A stretch of DNA of 64,000 bases from JAWXUE01 sp044432865 (GTDB taxonomy: Bacteria > Bacillota_I > Bacilli_A > Acholeplasmatales > Anaeroplasmataceae). Below the pieces are notes generated by a model, which was not told where the DNA came from, did no database searches, and was given only the letters and a program-made list of their open reading frames with translations. The DNA lies in contig JAWXUF010000003.1 in the NCBI GenBank assembly GCA_044432865.1, forward strand, positions 8,826 to 72,825. The letters run 5' to 3'. The position numbers were made by a program, and so were the translations under genes. Below, one piece after another: positions 1 to 11,131 of this stretch. Position 1 is the first letter of the stretch. The number at the start of each line of letters is the position of its first letter.

Positions 1-34
1 TAGTTGAAAAATGATTGTTTATTTGGTAAAATAA

Positions 35-126
35 GTGAAAAGGGAGTAGCTCACCATTGTGTGGTCTATGTCGTCATCACGATTTTATAATCCGGCATAT
101 TCTTAAAGTAGCAAGACTTTTATTGT
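35..126 (+). ncRNA. yybP-ykoY manganese riboswitch aptamer
   Basis: The segment contains the hallmark blocks of the yybP-ykoY (Mn2+) aptamer in the right order: AGGGAGTAGC at 41-50, GTCGTCATCACG at about 70-81, TCCGG at 91-95, and the closing TAGCAAGACTTT at 109-120. The family senses Mn2+ and normally controls Mn exporters or related membrane proteins. The 3' strand of the basal stem (about 115-121) is shared with the terminator that follows, so ligand binding should favour read-through (an ON switch). No exporter gene follows here. The call rests on motif recognition, not on a covariance-model search. Confidence 0.85.
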
Positions 127-150
127 TTAGTACAATAAAGGTCTTTTTTT
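115..150 (+). terminator. Riboswitch expression-platform terminator
   Basis: A 12-bp stem (115-126 with 132-143, one G-U pair, loop TTAGT) is followed by seven T residues at 144-150. Its left arm overlaps the basal stem of the Mn aptamer, the classic mutually exclusive arrangement. Confidence 0.8.
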
Positions 151-301
151 GTACTTTGTGGAGGTGTTTTACATTTAAAAATTAGGAAAAATAACAATTT
201 TTTTAGTTAGCATAATACGTTCAAATATGTTAAATAAATAGTACTATTTATATTTAAATTTCAATAAATATATGGTATAATGTCCCTTGAGGTGAGATAA
301 T
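151..301 (+). promoter_or_regulatory. Orphan ribosome-binding site and extended -10 promoter before rpiB
   Basis: After the riboswitch terminator there is a good Shine-Dalgarno sequence (GGAGGTG, 160-166), but every start just downstream runs into a stop within a few codons, so no gene follows it. Further on, TGGTATAAT (273-281) forms an extended -10 element, with a weak -35, about 20 bases before the rpiB start. A ribosome-binding site GAGGTGA at 289-295 serves rpiB. rpiB therefore probably has its own promoter independent of the riboswitch. Confidence 0.55.
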
Positions 302-751
302 ATGAAAATTTCAATAGCTTCAGATCATGGTGGATTAGGACTAAAAGATGAAATAGTAAAATATTTTGAAGAAAAATGTATAGAATACATTGATTTTGGT
401 ACTAATACAAAAGAATCATGTGATTACCCCGACTTTGCTTATAAAGCTGCATTAGCAGTTAAAAATAACGAAGTTGATTATGGTATTGTTGTATGTACTA
501 CTGGTATTGGTGTTAGCATTGTTGCTAATAAAGTAAGGAATATTAGATGTGCTCTTGTCACTAATATATTTCAAGCTTCACTAACAAAAGAACACAATAA
601 TACAAATATGTTAGCCTTAGGATCTAAACTTACTAGTGTTAAAGAATCGTTAGAAATAATTGATACTTGGTTAAATGCTAAATTCGAAGGTGGAAGACAT
701 CTTACTAGGGTAAATAAAATTAAAGAAATTGAGGAAACTGAAAATGAGTAA
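302..751 (+). CDS. rpiB: Ribose-5-phosphate isomerase B
   Basis: This 149-residue protein interconverts ribose-5-phosphate and ribulose-5-phosphate in the pentose phosphate pathway. It begins with the family's SDHGG motif (residues 7-11) and has the CTTGIGVSI loop holding the active-site cysteine. The length is normal for the RpiB/LacAB family. The ATG is preceded by GAGGTGA. It overlaps upp by 8 bases, so the two are probably co-transcribed and translationally coupled. In B. subtilis the rpiB homologue (ywlF) also lies upstream of upp and the ATP synthase operon. A LacA/LacB subunit of galactose-6-phosphate isomerase is the alternative, but the context favours RpiB. Confidence 0.92.
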   Translation: MKISIASDHGGLGLKDEIVKYFEEKCIEYIDFGTNTKESCDYPDFAYKAALAVKNNEVDYGIVVCTTGIGVSIVANKVRNIRCALVTNIFQASLTKEHNNTNMLALGSKLTSVKESLEIIDTWLNAKFEGGRHLTRVNKIKEIEETENE

Positions 752-1370
752 ATTAATTGTAGTTGATCATCCATTAGTTTTACACAAACTTTCTAAAATT
801 AGAAACAAAGATACAAATACAAAAGAATTTAAAGAATTAGTAAATGAAGTCGGAAGTTTGATGACGTATGAGATGGGTAGAGATTTAAAGATTAAAGAAG
901 TAATTGTTTCTACACCGATTTGTGATGCTAAGTGTCATGTGTTAGACAAACAAGTAGTGCTAGTTCCTATATTACGTGCTGGTCTAGGTATGGTAGATGG
1001 TGTTTCATCAATGATTCCATCTGCAGTAGTAGGACATGTTGGGTTGTATAGAGATGAAGAAACTTTAGAACCTAAAGAGTATTACTCTAAATTTCCATCA
1101 AACATTTCAGAATCAACAGTTATTGTTTTAGATCCAATGTTAGCTACCGGTGGTAGTGCTGTTGCAGCAATTGACATGGTTAAAAAAACTGGAGCAAAAG
1201 AAATATTGTTTATTGGACTTGTTGGTGCACCAAATGGTGTTAAACTTTTACAAGAGAAACATCCAGATGTAAATATTTATCTTGCGGCATTAGATGAGAA
1301 ATTAGATGAGAATGGATATATCGTTCCTGGTCTTGGTGACTGTGGAGATAGATTATTTGGAACAAAATAG
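744..1370 (+). CDS. upp: Uracil phosphoribosyltransferase
   Basis: This enzyme salvages uracil by joining it to PRPP to make UMP. The 208-residue protein starts [12 protein letters not shown], typical of Upp, and carries the PRPP-binding segment [12 protein letters not shown] near residue 130. I chose the ATG at 744 because GAGGA lies at 731-735; the frame is open further upstream only from a TTG. The start lies inside the end of rpiB. The stop overlaps the GTG of the next gene. Upp immediately before the atp genes is the B. subtilis arrangement. Confidence 0.95.
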   Translation: MSKLIVVDHPLVLHKLSKIRNKDTNTKEFKELVNEVGSLMTYEMGRDLKIKEVIVSTPICDAKCHVLDKQVVLVPILRAGLGMVDGVSSMIPSAVVGHVGLYRDEETLEPKEYYSKFPSNISESTVIVLDPMLATGGSAVAAIDMVKKTGAKEILFIGLVGAPNGVKLLQEKHPDVNIYLAALDEKLDENGYIVPGLGDCGDRLFGTK

Positions 1371-1591
1371 TGAACAAAAAGATTAGATTATATGCAGTCA
1401 TCTCACAGGGGATAATTCAAACATTAGTTTTAATGTATCTTGGATATAGACTTGGTTGTGATTGGTGGCTTAATGATACCACATGGGGCGGTGTGCTTGC
1501 AGTTGTGGGTGGAATTATCGGTATAGTATTATTAATACTTAATACCATGAAGGTAGGTGATGTCTTTGACAAACGAAAAGATATTCAGTGA
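1370..1591 (+). CDS. AtpZ/AtpI-family small membrane protein
   Basis: A 73-residue protein with two hydrophobic spans (about residues 9-27 and 41-59) at the head of the ATP synthase operon. Size, topology and position match the AtpZ/AtpQ group of small Fo-associated proteins, which in other bacteria precede atpI and are thought to help ring assembly or cation supply. It starts with GTG overlapping the upp stop and has only a weak ribosome-binding site, so translation is probably coupled to upp. Its end overlaps the start of atpI by 32 bases. The function is inferred from position. Confidence 0.6.
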   Translation: MNKKIRLYAVISQGIIQTLVLMYLGYRLGCDWWLNDTTWGGVLAVVGGIIGIVLLILNTMKVGDVFDKRKDIQ

Positions 1592-1985
1592 TGTTAAGAG
1601 TTTGGGTGCAATTTTTATTCCAATAAACTGGCTAATTTGTATTATTGTTTCAGCAATATTATATTTTGTAGCAGAATCAGATGTTTTTATGGGATACTTA
1701 CTTGGATCTATTACTTCATTTTTAACATTCGGATTGTTAATGAAAAGCACATCAAGTTTATTAGATTCCAAATCTAAAGTTAAGAGTAAAGCATTTACTA
1801 ATAACTTCGTTAGGGTTTTATTAACAGCAGCAGTAGTTTGCTCTACCTTGTATTTAGATAAGTTTAATTTCATTGCTACATTAGCTGGAGTAATGGTGTT
1901 AAAAATTACCTTAGTAATATTTGTATTAGTAAGGTACAAATTCTTTAAAGATAAGGAGGATGATAAAAATGACGATGATATTTAA
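1560..1985 (+). CDS. atpI: ATP synthase subunit I
   Basis: A 141-residue protein with four predicted membrane spans, placed directly before atpB as atpI is in Firmicutes. AtpI helps assemble the c-ring of the Fo sector. The sequence of atpI is poorly conserved, so the call rests on topology, length and position. The start is the ATG at 1560, after AGGTAGGTG; an adjacent in-frame GTG at 1557 is possible. The highly charged, Asp-rich tail (KDKEDDKNDDDI) overlaps the beginning of atpB by 17 bases. Confidence 0.7.
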   Translation: MSLTNEKIFSDVKSLGAIFIPINWLICIIVSAILYFVAESDVFMGYLLGSITSFLTFGLLMKSTSSLLDSKSKVKSKAFTNNFVRVLLTAAVVCSTLYLDKFNFIATLAGVMVLKITLVIFVLVRYKFFKDKEDDKNDDDI

Positions 1986-2646
1986 TTCGCAAATGATTTC
2001 AAGTATCATTATCGTAGCGGCAATATGTATATTAGCAATTATTGTTGGTAGTAAGGTTGGAAAACTTGATCCATTAGGTAAAACACCTTTATGGGTTGTA
2101 CCATTTGTATTTGTTGTTGATTTAATCAATAATTTTACAAAAGAGAATTTAGGGAAACATTATAAAAAATATGCACCTTATTTAGTTGCGTTATCAATGT
2201 ATTTGTTCTTTTCGAATATTGCAGCGGTATTTTTACTAACTTCCCCAACTAGTTATCTTATAATTAACCTTGCATTATCGTTGGTTTCGTTCTTTTTAAT
2301 TCAAATAACAGGGGTTGTATCTCTTGGTATTAAGAATTATTTAGGTGGATTCGTCGGTGATGTAAAACCATTTGCGCCACTTATGATTCCGATAAATATA
2401 ATTGGAGAATTAGCATTACCTATTTCTCTATCATTACGTTTATTAGGTAACATAATGAGTGGAGCAGTACTATCGAAATTGTTAGTAGGAGCACTTGGAT
2501 GGGCAGCTATTCCAGTTATGCCTGCGATGAACGCAATATTCGATTTATTATTTGGAACGATTCAAGTAATTGTATTTGTTCTATTAACTGTAATTTTTAT
2601 TTCATTAAAAGTTTCAGATGAAGATAGATTAATAAAAGAAAAATAA
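1969..2646 (+). CDS. atpB: ATP synthase Fo subunit a
   Basis: Subunit a forms the ion half-channels against the c-ring. The 225-residue protein is hydrophobic throughout and holds the essential stator arginine in LSLRLLGNIMSG (about residue 154). The start at 1969 is chosen because AAGGAGG (1953-1959) sits nine bases before it; an upstream in-frame ATG at 1960 directly abuts the Shine-Dalgarno. It begins within the tail of atpI and lies 27 bases before atpE. Confidence 0.95.
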   Translation: MTMIFNSQMISSIIIVAAICILAIIVGSKVGKLDPLGKTPLWVVPFVFVVDLINNFTKENLGKHYKKYAPYLVALSMYLFFSNIAAVFLLTSPTSYLIINLALSLVSFFLIQITGVVSLGIKNYLGGFVGDVKPFAPLMIPINIIGELALPISLSLRLLGNIMSGAVLSKLLVGALGWAAIPVMPAMNAIFDLLFGTIQVIVFVLLTVIFISLKVSDEDRLIKEK

Positions 2647-2652
2647 AAATAA

Positions 2653-2955
<303 letters not shown>

Positions 2956-2984
2956 TAAAAATATATTAAATAGAGGAGACATTT

Positions 2985-3535
2985 ATGGATTTATTAGATA
3001 AAATTACTGACTTTGTTAATGAATGTCTAGGTCCTCTTGGTTCTGGGATGGTAGTAACGCCAGATACTATAAGAGATTTATTAATTCAATTAATTGCAAC
3101 ATTGATTCTATTTATAGTAGTTAAAATATTCTTTTGGAATAAGATTACTAATTTTTTAGAAGCAAGAAAAAATGCTATTGATGAAGAACTTACTAAAGCG
3201 CAAGATGCTAGCAAAAATGCTGCAATGCTAGAAAGTAAACTTCATAAAGAAATTGAAGATTCGAAAATTCAAATCCAAACGTTAATTGCAACTGCAGTTA
3301 AAGAAGGAAATGTACTAAAAGATGAAATTGTAGCAGATGCTAAAAAAGAAGCAGAATTACGTTTAGATAATGCAAGAAAAGAAATCGAGTATGATATTAA
3401 GAAACAACAACAAACTATTAAGGATGAGATAATTACAATTGCATTTGCAGCAGCTGAAAAAATTGTTGCTAAAGAAGTTGATAAAAGTAAACATCTTGAA
3501 GTTGTTAATAACTTAATTGAAAGTGGGCTTGGGAA

Positions 3536-3539
<4 letters not shown>
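2985..3539 (+). CDS. atpF: ATP synthase Fo subunit b
   Basis: Subunit b is the peripheral stalk that holds F1 against the stator. The 184-residue protein has one membrane span near residues 33-50 (ATLILFIVVKIFFW), then a long charged coiled coil (about 55-165). It is preceded by GAGGAG and ends with TGA overlapping the atpH start (ATGA), so the two are translationally coupled. About 30 residues precede the membrane span, somewhat more than in Bacillus. Confidence 0.93.
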
Positions 3540-5565
<2,026 letters not shown>

Positions 5566-5573
5566 GTGATAAT

Positions 5574-6443
5574 ATGGGAAATTCTTTAAGAGAAGTTCAA
5601 GGTAGAATTGAATCTACTAAAAAAACATCACAAATAACAAAAGCGATGTATATGGTTTCTTCTGCTAAAGTAAGAAAGTCTGAAAAAACTTTTCTTCAAT
5701 ACCAAGACTATATGGTTAGATTTTCTAACATGGTAAAAACTATTGCTAGTAAGGTTAGTTCTACAGATTATCAACATGATATGTTAACTTCAAGACCTAT
5801 TAAAAAAACAGCATATGTTTTAGTAACATCTGATACTGGTCTTGCTGGTGCATACAATTCAGGTGTATTTAAATCATTTGAAAAAACAATTGAAGAAAAT
5901 CATAAATCAAAAGAAGAATTTTATGTTTCTGCTATTGGTAAAAAAGGTCATGGTTTGATCAAATCAAAAGGATACCCTACATTACATGAAGAAAGTATCT
6001 TTGTAAGAGATGATGTATTATTCGTTGATATCGAACCATTAGTTAATACAATTGTTGAAAGTTACATTAGTAATAAAGTAGATAAAATTGTTATTATTTA
6101 TAATCACTATATTAATAGTATTACACAAGAAGTTACATTAAAAACTGTTTTACCTATCAACGAAATTGAAGGTGAAGTAAGTGATGTAAACTACGTATTT
6201 GAAGGTGGTATTGAATCAACTTTAGATTCGATTTTACCGATGTATGTACAAAATACAATTTACGGTATTATCTTAGATGCAAAAACATCAGAACATTCTA
6301 GTAGAATGACTTCAATGAAAAATGCAACTGATAATGCAAAAGAAGTAATTGAAAAATTACAATTATTATATAATCGTGCTAGACAAGCAGCAATCACTAA
6401 TGAATTAATTGATATCATTGGTGGGGCAAGTGCGATAGAATAG
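5574..6443 (+). CDS. atpG: ATP synthase F1 subunit gamma
   Basis: Gamma is the central rotor shaft. The 289-residue protein has the N-terminal helix pattern REVQGRIESTKKTSQITKAMYMVSSAK and the C-terminal helix ending LLYNRARQAAITNELIDIIGGASA, both diagnostic of gamma. It starts eight bases after atpA, with AGGTGATA as its ribosome-binding site. Confidence 0.97.
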   Translation: MGNSLREVQGRIESTKKTSQITKAMYMVSSAKVRKSEKTFLQYQDYMVRFSNMVKTIASKVSSTDYQHDMLTSRPIKKTAYVLVTSDTGLAGAYNSGVFKSFEKTIEENHKSKEEFYVSAIGKKGHGLIKSKGYPTLHEESIFVRDDVLFVDIEPLVNTIVESYISNKVDKIVIIYNHYINSITQEVTLKTVLPINEIEGEVSDVNYVFEGGIESTLDSILPMYVQNTIYGIILDAKTSEHSSRMTSMKNATDNAKEVIEKLQLLYNRARQAAITNELIDIIGGASAIE

Positions 6444-7853
<1,410 letters not shown>

Positions 7854-7855
7854 TT

Positions 7856-8254
7856 ATGAGTAAAATTAAAGTAGTAGTTTCAACTCATCAAGGTAAACTT
7901 TACGAAGAAATGTGTGATAACATTTCTATTCAAAATCAAAATGGTCAATTTGGTATCTTAAAAGATCATATTGCTATTTGTACAACAGTAACTGAAGGTT
8001 ACGTTAAATTAGTTAAAGATAATGCTGAATACTTTTTAAGTTTAGTAAATGGTTTAGTTGAGTTTAATAATAATGTATGTAATGTTGTAGCTCAAGAAGC
8101 TCATATTGGTACATCATACGAAGCTGCATCAGCTCATTTAGAATCTGTTAGAAAAGCTAGACTTGAACATAACAGAAAAGTAAATGCTGATTATACTAAA
8201 AATGAAAAAGATATAAGAGATAATCTTAAGAAATCAAGAGCAGGTTCACTGTAA
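7856..8254 (+). CDS. atpC: ATP synthase F1 subunit epsilon
   Basis: Epsilon couples gamma to the c-ring and can inhibit ATP hydrolysis. The 132-residue protein has the N-terminal beta-sandwich motif GQFGILKDHI (about residues 29-38) and a C-terminal helical hairpin. It is the last gene of the operon, two bases after atpD, and is followed directly by a terminator. Confidence 0.93.
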   Translation: MSKIKVVVSTHQGKLYEEMCDNISIQNQNGQFGILKDHIAICTTVTEGYVKLVKDNAEYFLSLVNGLVEFNNNVCNVVAQEAHIGTSYEAASAHLESVRKARLEHNRKVNADYTKNEKDIRDNLKKSRAGSL

Positions 8255-8258
8255 AATT

Positions 8259-8293
8259 AACATACAAAATAGAAATATTTTGTATGTTTTTTT
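8259..8293 (+). terminator. Terminator of the ATP synthase operon
   Basis: Arms 8261-8270 and 8277-8286 (CATACAAAAT / ATTTTGTATG) form a 10-bp stem with a 6-base loop, followed by T residues at 8287-8293, immediately after atpC. Confidence 0.85.
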
Positions 8294-8308
8294 AAATAAG
8301 GGGGTATT

Positions 8309-8512
8309 ATGGATAGTTTATATGTTTATTTTATTGGAATGATAATTTTTGTTCCAAGTATATTTTATATTTCATTTAAATTGAAGTTTCAAGAATTATT
8401 TGATGCTAGAAAAACATTTGAAATAAAAATAGCATATGTAATATTATCTTTATGTATTGCACATATATTAGCAAGTATAATGGAAAAGTTTTATTTACTT
8501 TCTAACATTTAA
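8309..8512 (+). CDS. DUF1146 family small membrane protein (YwzB-like)
   Basis: A 67-residue protein with two hydrophobic helices (about residues 5-24 and 42-58) separated by KFQELFDARKTFEIKI. This loop, and the position just after the atp operon, match the DUF1146/YwzB family of Bacilli, whose function is unknown. A GGGGG ribosome-binding site lies nine bases upstream. It follows the atp terminator, so it probably belongs with the sporulation genes downstream or has its own promoter. Confidence 0.75.
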   Translation: MDSLYVYFIGMIIFVPSIFYISFKLKFQELFDARKTFEIKIAYVILSLCIAHILASIMEKFYLLSNI

Positions 8513-8513
8513 T

Positions 8514-8541
8514 GTATAAATCTTTTTTTCTTGTCCATAAT
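8514..8541 (+). promoter_or_regulatory. Candidate sigma-F/sigma-G promoter of spoIIQ
   Basis: GTATA (8514-8518), a 14-base spacer, then GTCCATAAT (8533-8541). The -35 matches the forespore sigma-F/G consensus exactly, and the -10 agrees with GGNRANAMT at five of seven informative positions. The B. subtilis spoIIQ promoter is sigma-F dependent. The match is by eye; AT-rich DNA makes chance matches possible. Confidence 0.45.
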
Positions 8542-8559
8542 AAAGATGAGGTGAAAAAG

Positions 8560-9228
8560 ATGAAAAATAAATTAAAAGAGTTTTTTAAAACAAAAAAAGA
8601 ATTATTTGTATTTTTAGGATTAATTGCTATGACTTTTGTTGGTGTGATTGCTATCGCTCAAGTGACAGTAACACCTAACATTGAACAAGATCAAGAAACT
8701 AATGTTCCTGAAGATGAAACTGTAACTCCTGAGGATGATAATACAAATGATACAGTAGTAGTTGCTACATTTAATGCTCCAACAGCATCATATGTAATTG
8801 TTAGAGAATTTTATGATATTGAAACAAATGTTGATAATGAAAATGCAATTATTGAAACAAGTACTTCAATGGTAATGTCTACTGGAATTGGTTTTGCAAT
8901 TGAAAGTAATGAAACATTTAATGTACAAACAATTTATCCTGGTACAGTAGTATCTGTAGTTGAAGATGATGTTATTGGTACAACAGTAACAGTTGATCAT
9001 GGAGAAAATTTAATTAGTGTATATTATTCATTAGAAGAAATTGTTGTTTCTGAGGGTGACTTGTTAGATTCGAATTCAATTATTGGAACTTCTGGAGCAA
9101 GTACATTTGATATTAAAGCAGGAGTACACGTACACGTTGAAGTAATTTCTACAATTGATAACGAATATATTAATGTTATTTCTATCATTGGTAAAACAAT
9201 GGATGACATTGTTTCATCAATTAAATAG
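8560..9228 (+). CDS. spoIIQ: SpoIIQ-like degenerate M23 (LytM) protein
   Basis: In endospore formers SpoIIQ is a forespore membrane protein whose LytM domain pairs with SpoIIIAH to build the channel between forespore and mother cell. This 222-residue protein has a cytoplasmic tail, one membrane span (about residues 16-36), an acidic linker, then an M23 domain (about 85-200). The second zinc motif survives as HVHVEV, but the first (normally HxxxD) reads STGIGFA, much like the degenerate B. subtilis protein. It is therefore probably structural, not a hydrolase. Start chosen at the ATG at 8560, after GATGAGGTGA. It precedes spoIIID, as in Bacillus, although spoIID and murAA are missing in between. 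Confidence 0.8.
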   Translation: MKNKLKEFFKTKKELFVFLGLIAMTFVGVIAIAQVTVTPNIEQDQETNVPEDETVTPEDDNTNDTVVVATFNAPTASYVIVREFYDIETNVDNENAIIETSTSMVMSTGIGFAIESNETFNVQTIYPGTVVSVVEDDVIGTTVTVDHGENLISVYYSLEEIVVSEGDLLDSNSIIGTSGASTFDIKAGVHVHVEVISTIDNEYINVISIIGKTMDDIVSSIK

Positions 9229-9230
9229 TA

Positions 9231-9257
9231 ATAAAATACATTTATGAATCATATAAT
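9231..9257 (+). promoter_or_regulatory. Candidate sigma-E promoter of spoIIID
   Basis: ATA (9231-9233), 16 bases, then CATATAAT (9250-9257) fits the mother-cell sigma-E pattern ATA-N16-CATAcaaT. Transcription would start near 9264, inside the GGTGAT ribosome-binding site, giving a leader of only about eight bases. B. subtilis spoIIID is transcribed by sigma-E. The short leader is the main reason for doubt. Confidence 0.4.
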
Positions 9258-9271
9258 TAAATGGTGATATC

Positions 9272-9529
9272 ATGGATGAATTAAATAGTCGTGCTATTAA
9301 TATGGCTGAAATTATGGTTAGAGATAAACTTACAGTTAGACAAGTTGCTAAAATAGTAGGTGTATCAAAATCAACTGTACATAAAGATTTAAAAGAACGT
9401 TTAAAATCTGTAAATTATTTATTATATGAAGAAGTAGTTGAACTACTTGATTATAATAAAAAAATCCGCCACATTAGAGGCGGAGAAAGTACAAAATTAA
9501 AGTATGAAAATTTTAGACATCAAGCTTAA
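9272..9529 (+). CDS. spoIIID: Sporulation transcription factor SpoIIID
   Basis: SpoIIID is a small DNA-binding protein that switches genes on and off in the mother cell between sigma-E and sigma-K. The 85-residue protein matches the family along its length: TVRQVAKIVGVSKSTVHKDLKERL (helix-turn-helix, residues 26-49) and LDYNKKIRHIRGGESTKLKY (59-78). The basic C-terminal tail of the Bacillus protein is shorter here. Its last 17 bases overlap the convergent yigZ gene. Confidence 0.95.
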   Translation: MDELNSRAINMAEIMVRDKLTVRQVAKIVGVSKSTVHKDLKERLKSVNYLLYEEVVELLDYNKKIRHIRGGESTKLKYENFRHQA

Positions 9530-10115
9530 TTTTTTCAATGAATTTAATTGAGACCTTACTTTTTGTAAGGTTTTTTATTTTTTCTAAAACATCTTCAGTG
9601 TTATCTACTGAAATCAAAATTACTAGTTTTATAATATCAGTAAAGTCTGAAGTTTCTATTGTTATGTTTTCTAATGTATTTATATAGTTATAATATGAAT
9701 ATTCAAATTCAAGCTCATATCTATCAAATTCCTTTGAAGTAGTGAATTCAGCTTGTAATAGCGCATCACTAACACTTTTACTATATGCTCTAACTAATCC
9801 ACCTGTCCCAAGTTTAACACCACCAAAATAACGTGTAGTTATTGCAAGAACGTTAGTGATATTTTGCTTCTTTAATACATCTAACATTGGATACCCTGCT
9901 GTTTGAACTGGCTCTCCATCATCACTACACTTTTGTATTAATCCATTTTCTAATACATATGCATAACAATTATGATTAGCATCATTATATTTCTTTTTTG
10001 TATCTAGTAGTATTTCTTTAATTGTTTCAGTGTTATCTACTAAATATATATTTGTAATAAATGTTGATTTATCAACAATTATTGTATTTTCAATATGATT
10101 TTTTATTTTCAACAT
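9513..10115 (-). CDS. YigZ/YvyE (IMPACT) family protein
   Basis: The 200-residue protein has the N-terminal UPF0029/IMPACT domain with the signature KCSDDGEPVQTAGYPMLDVL and TTRYFGGVKLGTGGLVRAYS, followed by a ferredoxin-like C-terminal domain. The molecular role of the bacterial members is not settled. The start at 10115 is chosen because AGGTG lies six bases upstream; an in-frame GTG nine bases earlier overlaps that site. The 3' end overlaps spoIIID. In B. subtilis yvyE and degV are also neighbours. Confidence 0.85.
   Translation of the reverse strand: MLKIKNHIENTIIVDKSTFITNIYLVDNTETIKEILLDTKKKYNDANHNCYAYVLENGLIQKCSDDGEPVQTAGYPMLDVLKKQNITNVLAITTRYFGGVKLGTGGLVRAYSKSVSDALLQAEFTTSKEFDRYELEFEYSYYNYINTLENITIETSDFTDIIKLVILISVDNTEDVLEKIKNLTKSKVSIKFIEKIKLDV
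9553..9576 (+). terminator. spoIIID terminator lying inside yigZ
   Basis: ACCTTAC (9553-9559) and GTAAGGT (9565-9571) form a 7-bp stem with a T5 loop, followed by T residues. It is oriented to end spoIIID transcription and lies within the coding sequence of the opposing gene. Confidence 0.65.
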
Positions 10116-10183
10116 TATATTCACCTATCGAAATTTTACCATAAATTTTAATGAATGTAAAATTTGATTTAGGTAAAAAAATA

Positions 10184-10212
10184 TTGATTTTTATTATATA
10201 TTTTGATATACT
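10184..10212 (+). promoter_or_regulatory. Sigma-A promoter of degV
   Basis: TTGATT (10184-10189), a 17-base spacer and TATACT (10207-10212), 28 bases before the degV start. The same pair of hexamers with the same spacing occurs before the fakA-like gene. Confidence 0.75.
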
Positions 10213-10239
10213 AAATATATTGGAAGGAAGTATACGTTT

Positions 10240-11094
10240 ATGAAAAAAAGAATTGCTGTTGCAACATCAACTGGGTGTTTAGATATTTTCGAACATGGTC
10301 TAAATATTCCTGTAATTAGATTAACATTAAATTTAAATGGTACTGAATATTTAGATGGTGAAGATATTAAACCATTAGAGTTTTATCAGTTAATTAGAGA
10401 TAACAAAAATATTTTACCTAAAACAAGTCAACCTTCTTTAGGATACTTATTGAATTTCTTTGAGAAATTAATTAGCGAAGGGTATGAAGAAATTATAGTT
10501 TCATCTATTTCATCAAAATTATCAAGTACTTTTAGTGGTATAACTCAAGTAGCTGAGATGTTAAAAGATAGAATAACTATTCATGTATTTGATACTAAAA
10601 CAGTTTGTTTTAATGAGGGATATTTTTCTATCACTGCTTCAAATATGATCAATGAAAATAAATCGACTTCTGAAATAATAGAAAAATTAACAAAAATGAG
10701 AGATAATAACACAATTTTCTTTGGTGTTAACTCATTAGAATATTTAGTTAAAAATGGAAGACTATCTGGTGCTGCTGGGTTTGCTGGGAAATTTTTACAA
10801 ATTAAACCTCTTTTACAAGTAACTGGAAATGGTACAATTGAATCAATTGAAAAAATTAGAACTACTAAAAAATCATTAGATGCTGTTTGTCATTCAGTTA
10901 ATAAATATATTAATGGAAGAAAAGCATTCTGTAACATTGTATTTACAGGAGTTTCTGATAACCATGCTTACTTTATTGAAAAATTAAATGAAATTTGTGG
11001 ATTAGCAAATGTATTAGAAGTAGGATGCTCTTGTGTTGTAGGAAGCCATGTAGGTGGAGACATTATTGGAGTAGGAATATTTATAGAAGAATAA
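10240..11094 (+). CDS. DegV family fatty-acid-binding protein (FakB-type)
   Basis: DegV/FakB proteins bind a fatty acid and present it to the kinase FakA for phosphorylation. The 284-residue protein has the two-domain pattern with KTSQPS (about 61-66), SSISSKLSSTFSG, and VKNGRLSGAAG (about 170-180). Ser/Thr and Arg residues at these loops contact the carboxylate in characterised members. A FakA homologue is encoded at 33235 in this window, so the two may work together. Several DegV paralogues are usual per genome, so the lipid preferred by this one is unknown. Confidence 0.88.
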   Translation: MKKRIAVATSTGCLDIFEHGLNIPVIRLTLNLNGTEYLDGEDIKPLEFYQLIRDNKNILPKTSQPSLGYLLNFFEKLISEGYEEIIVSSISSKLSSTFSGITQVAEMLKDRITIHVFDTKTVCFNEGYFSITASNMINENKSTSEIIEKLTKMRDNNTIFFGVNSLEYLVKNGRLSGAAGFAGKFLQIKPLLQVTGNGTIESIEKIRTTKKSLDAVCHSVNKYINGRKAFCNIVFTGVSDNHAYFIEKLNEICGLANVLEVGCSCVVGSHVGGDIIGVGIFIEE

Positions 11095-11095
11095 G

Positions 11096-11115
11096 AAGCC
11101 GTATGGCTTTTTTTC
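11096..11115 (+). terminator. degV terminator
   Basis: AAGCC (11096-11100), loop GTAT, GGCTT (11105-11109), then a T run. The stem is short but directly follows the degV stop. Confidence 0.6.
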
Positions 11116-11131
11116 TTTAGGGGGTATTATT

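Noticed and set aside
571..774. Minus-strand frame of 67 codons over rpiB
   Set aside because: It is the shadow of a well-supported gene, with no ribosome-binding site or family match.
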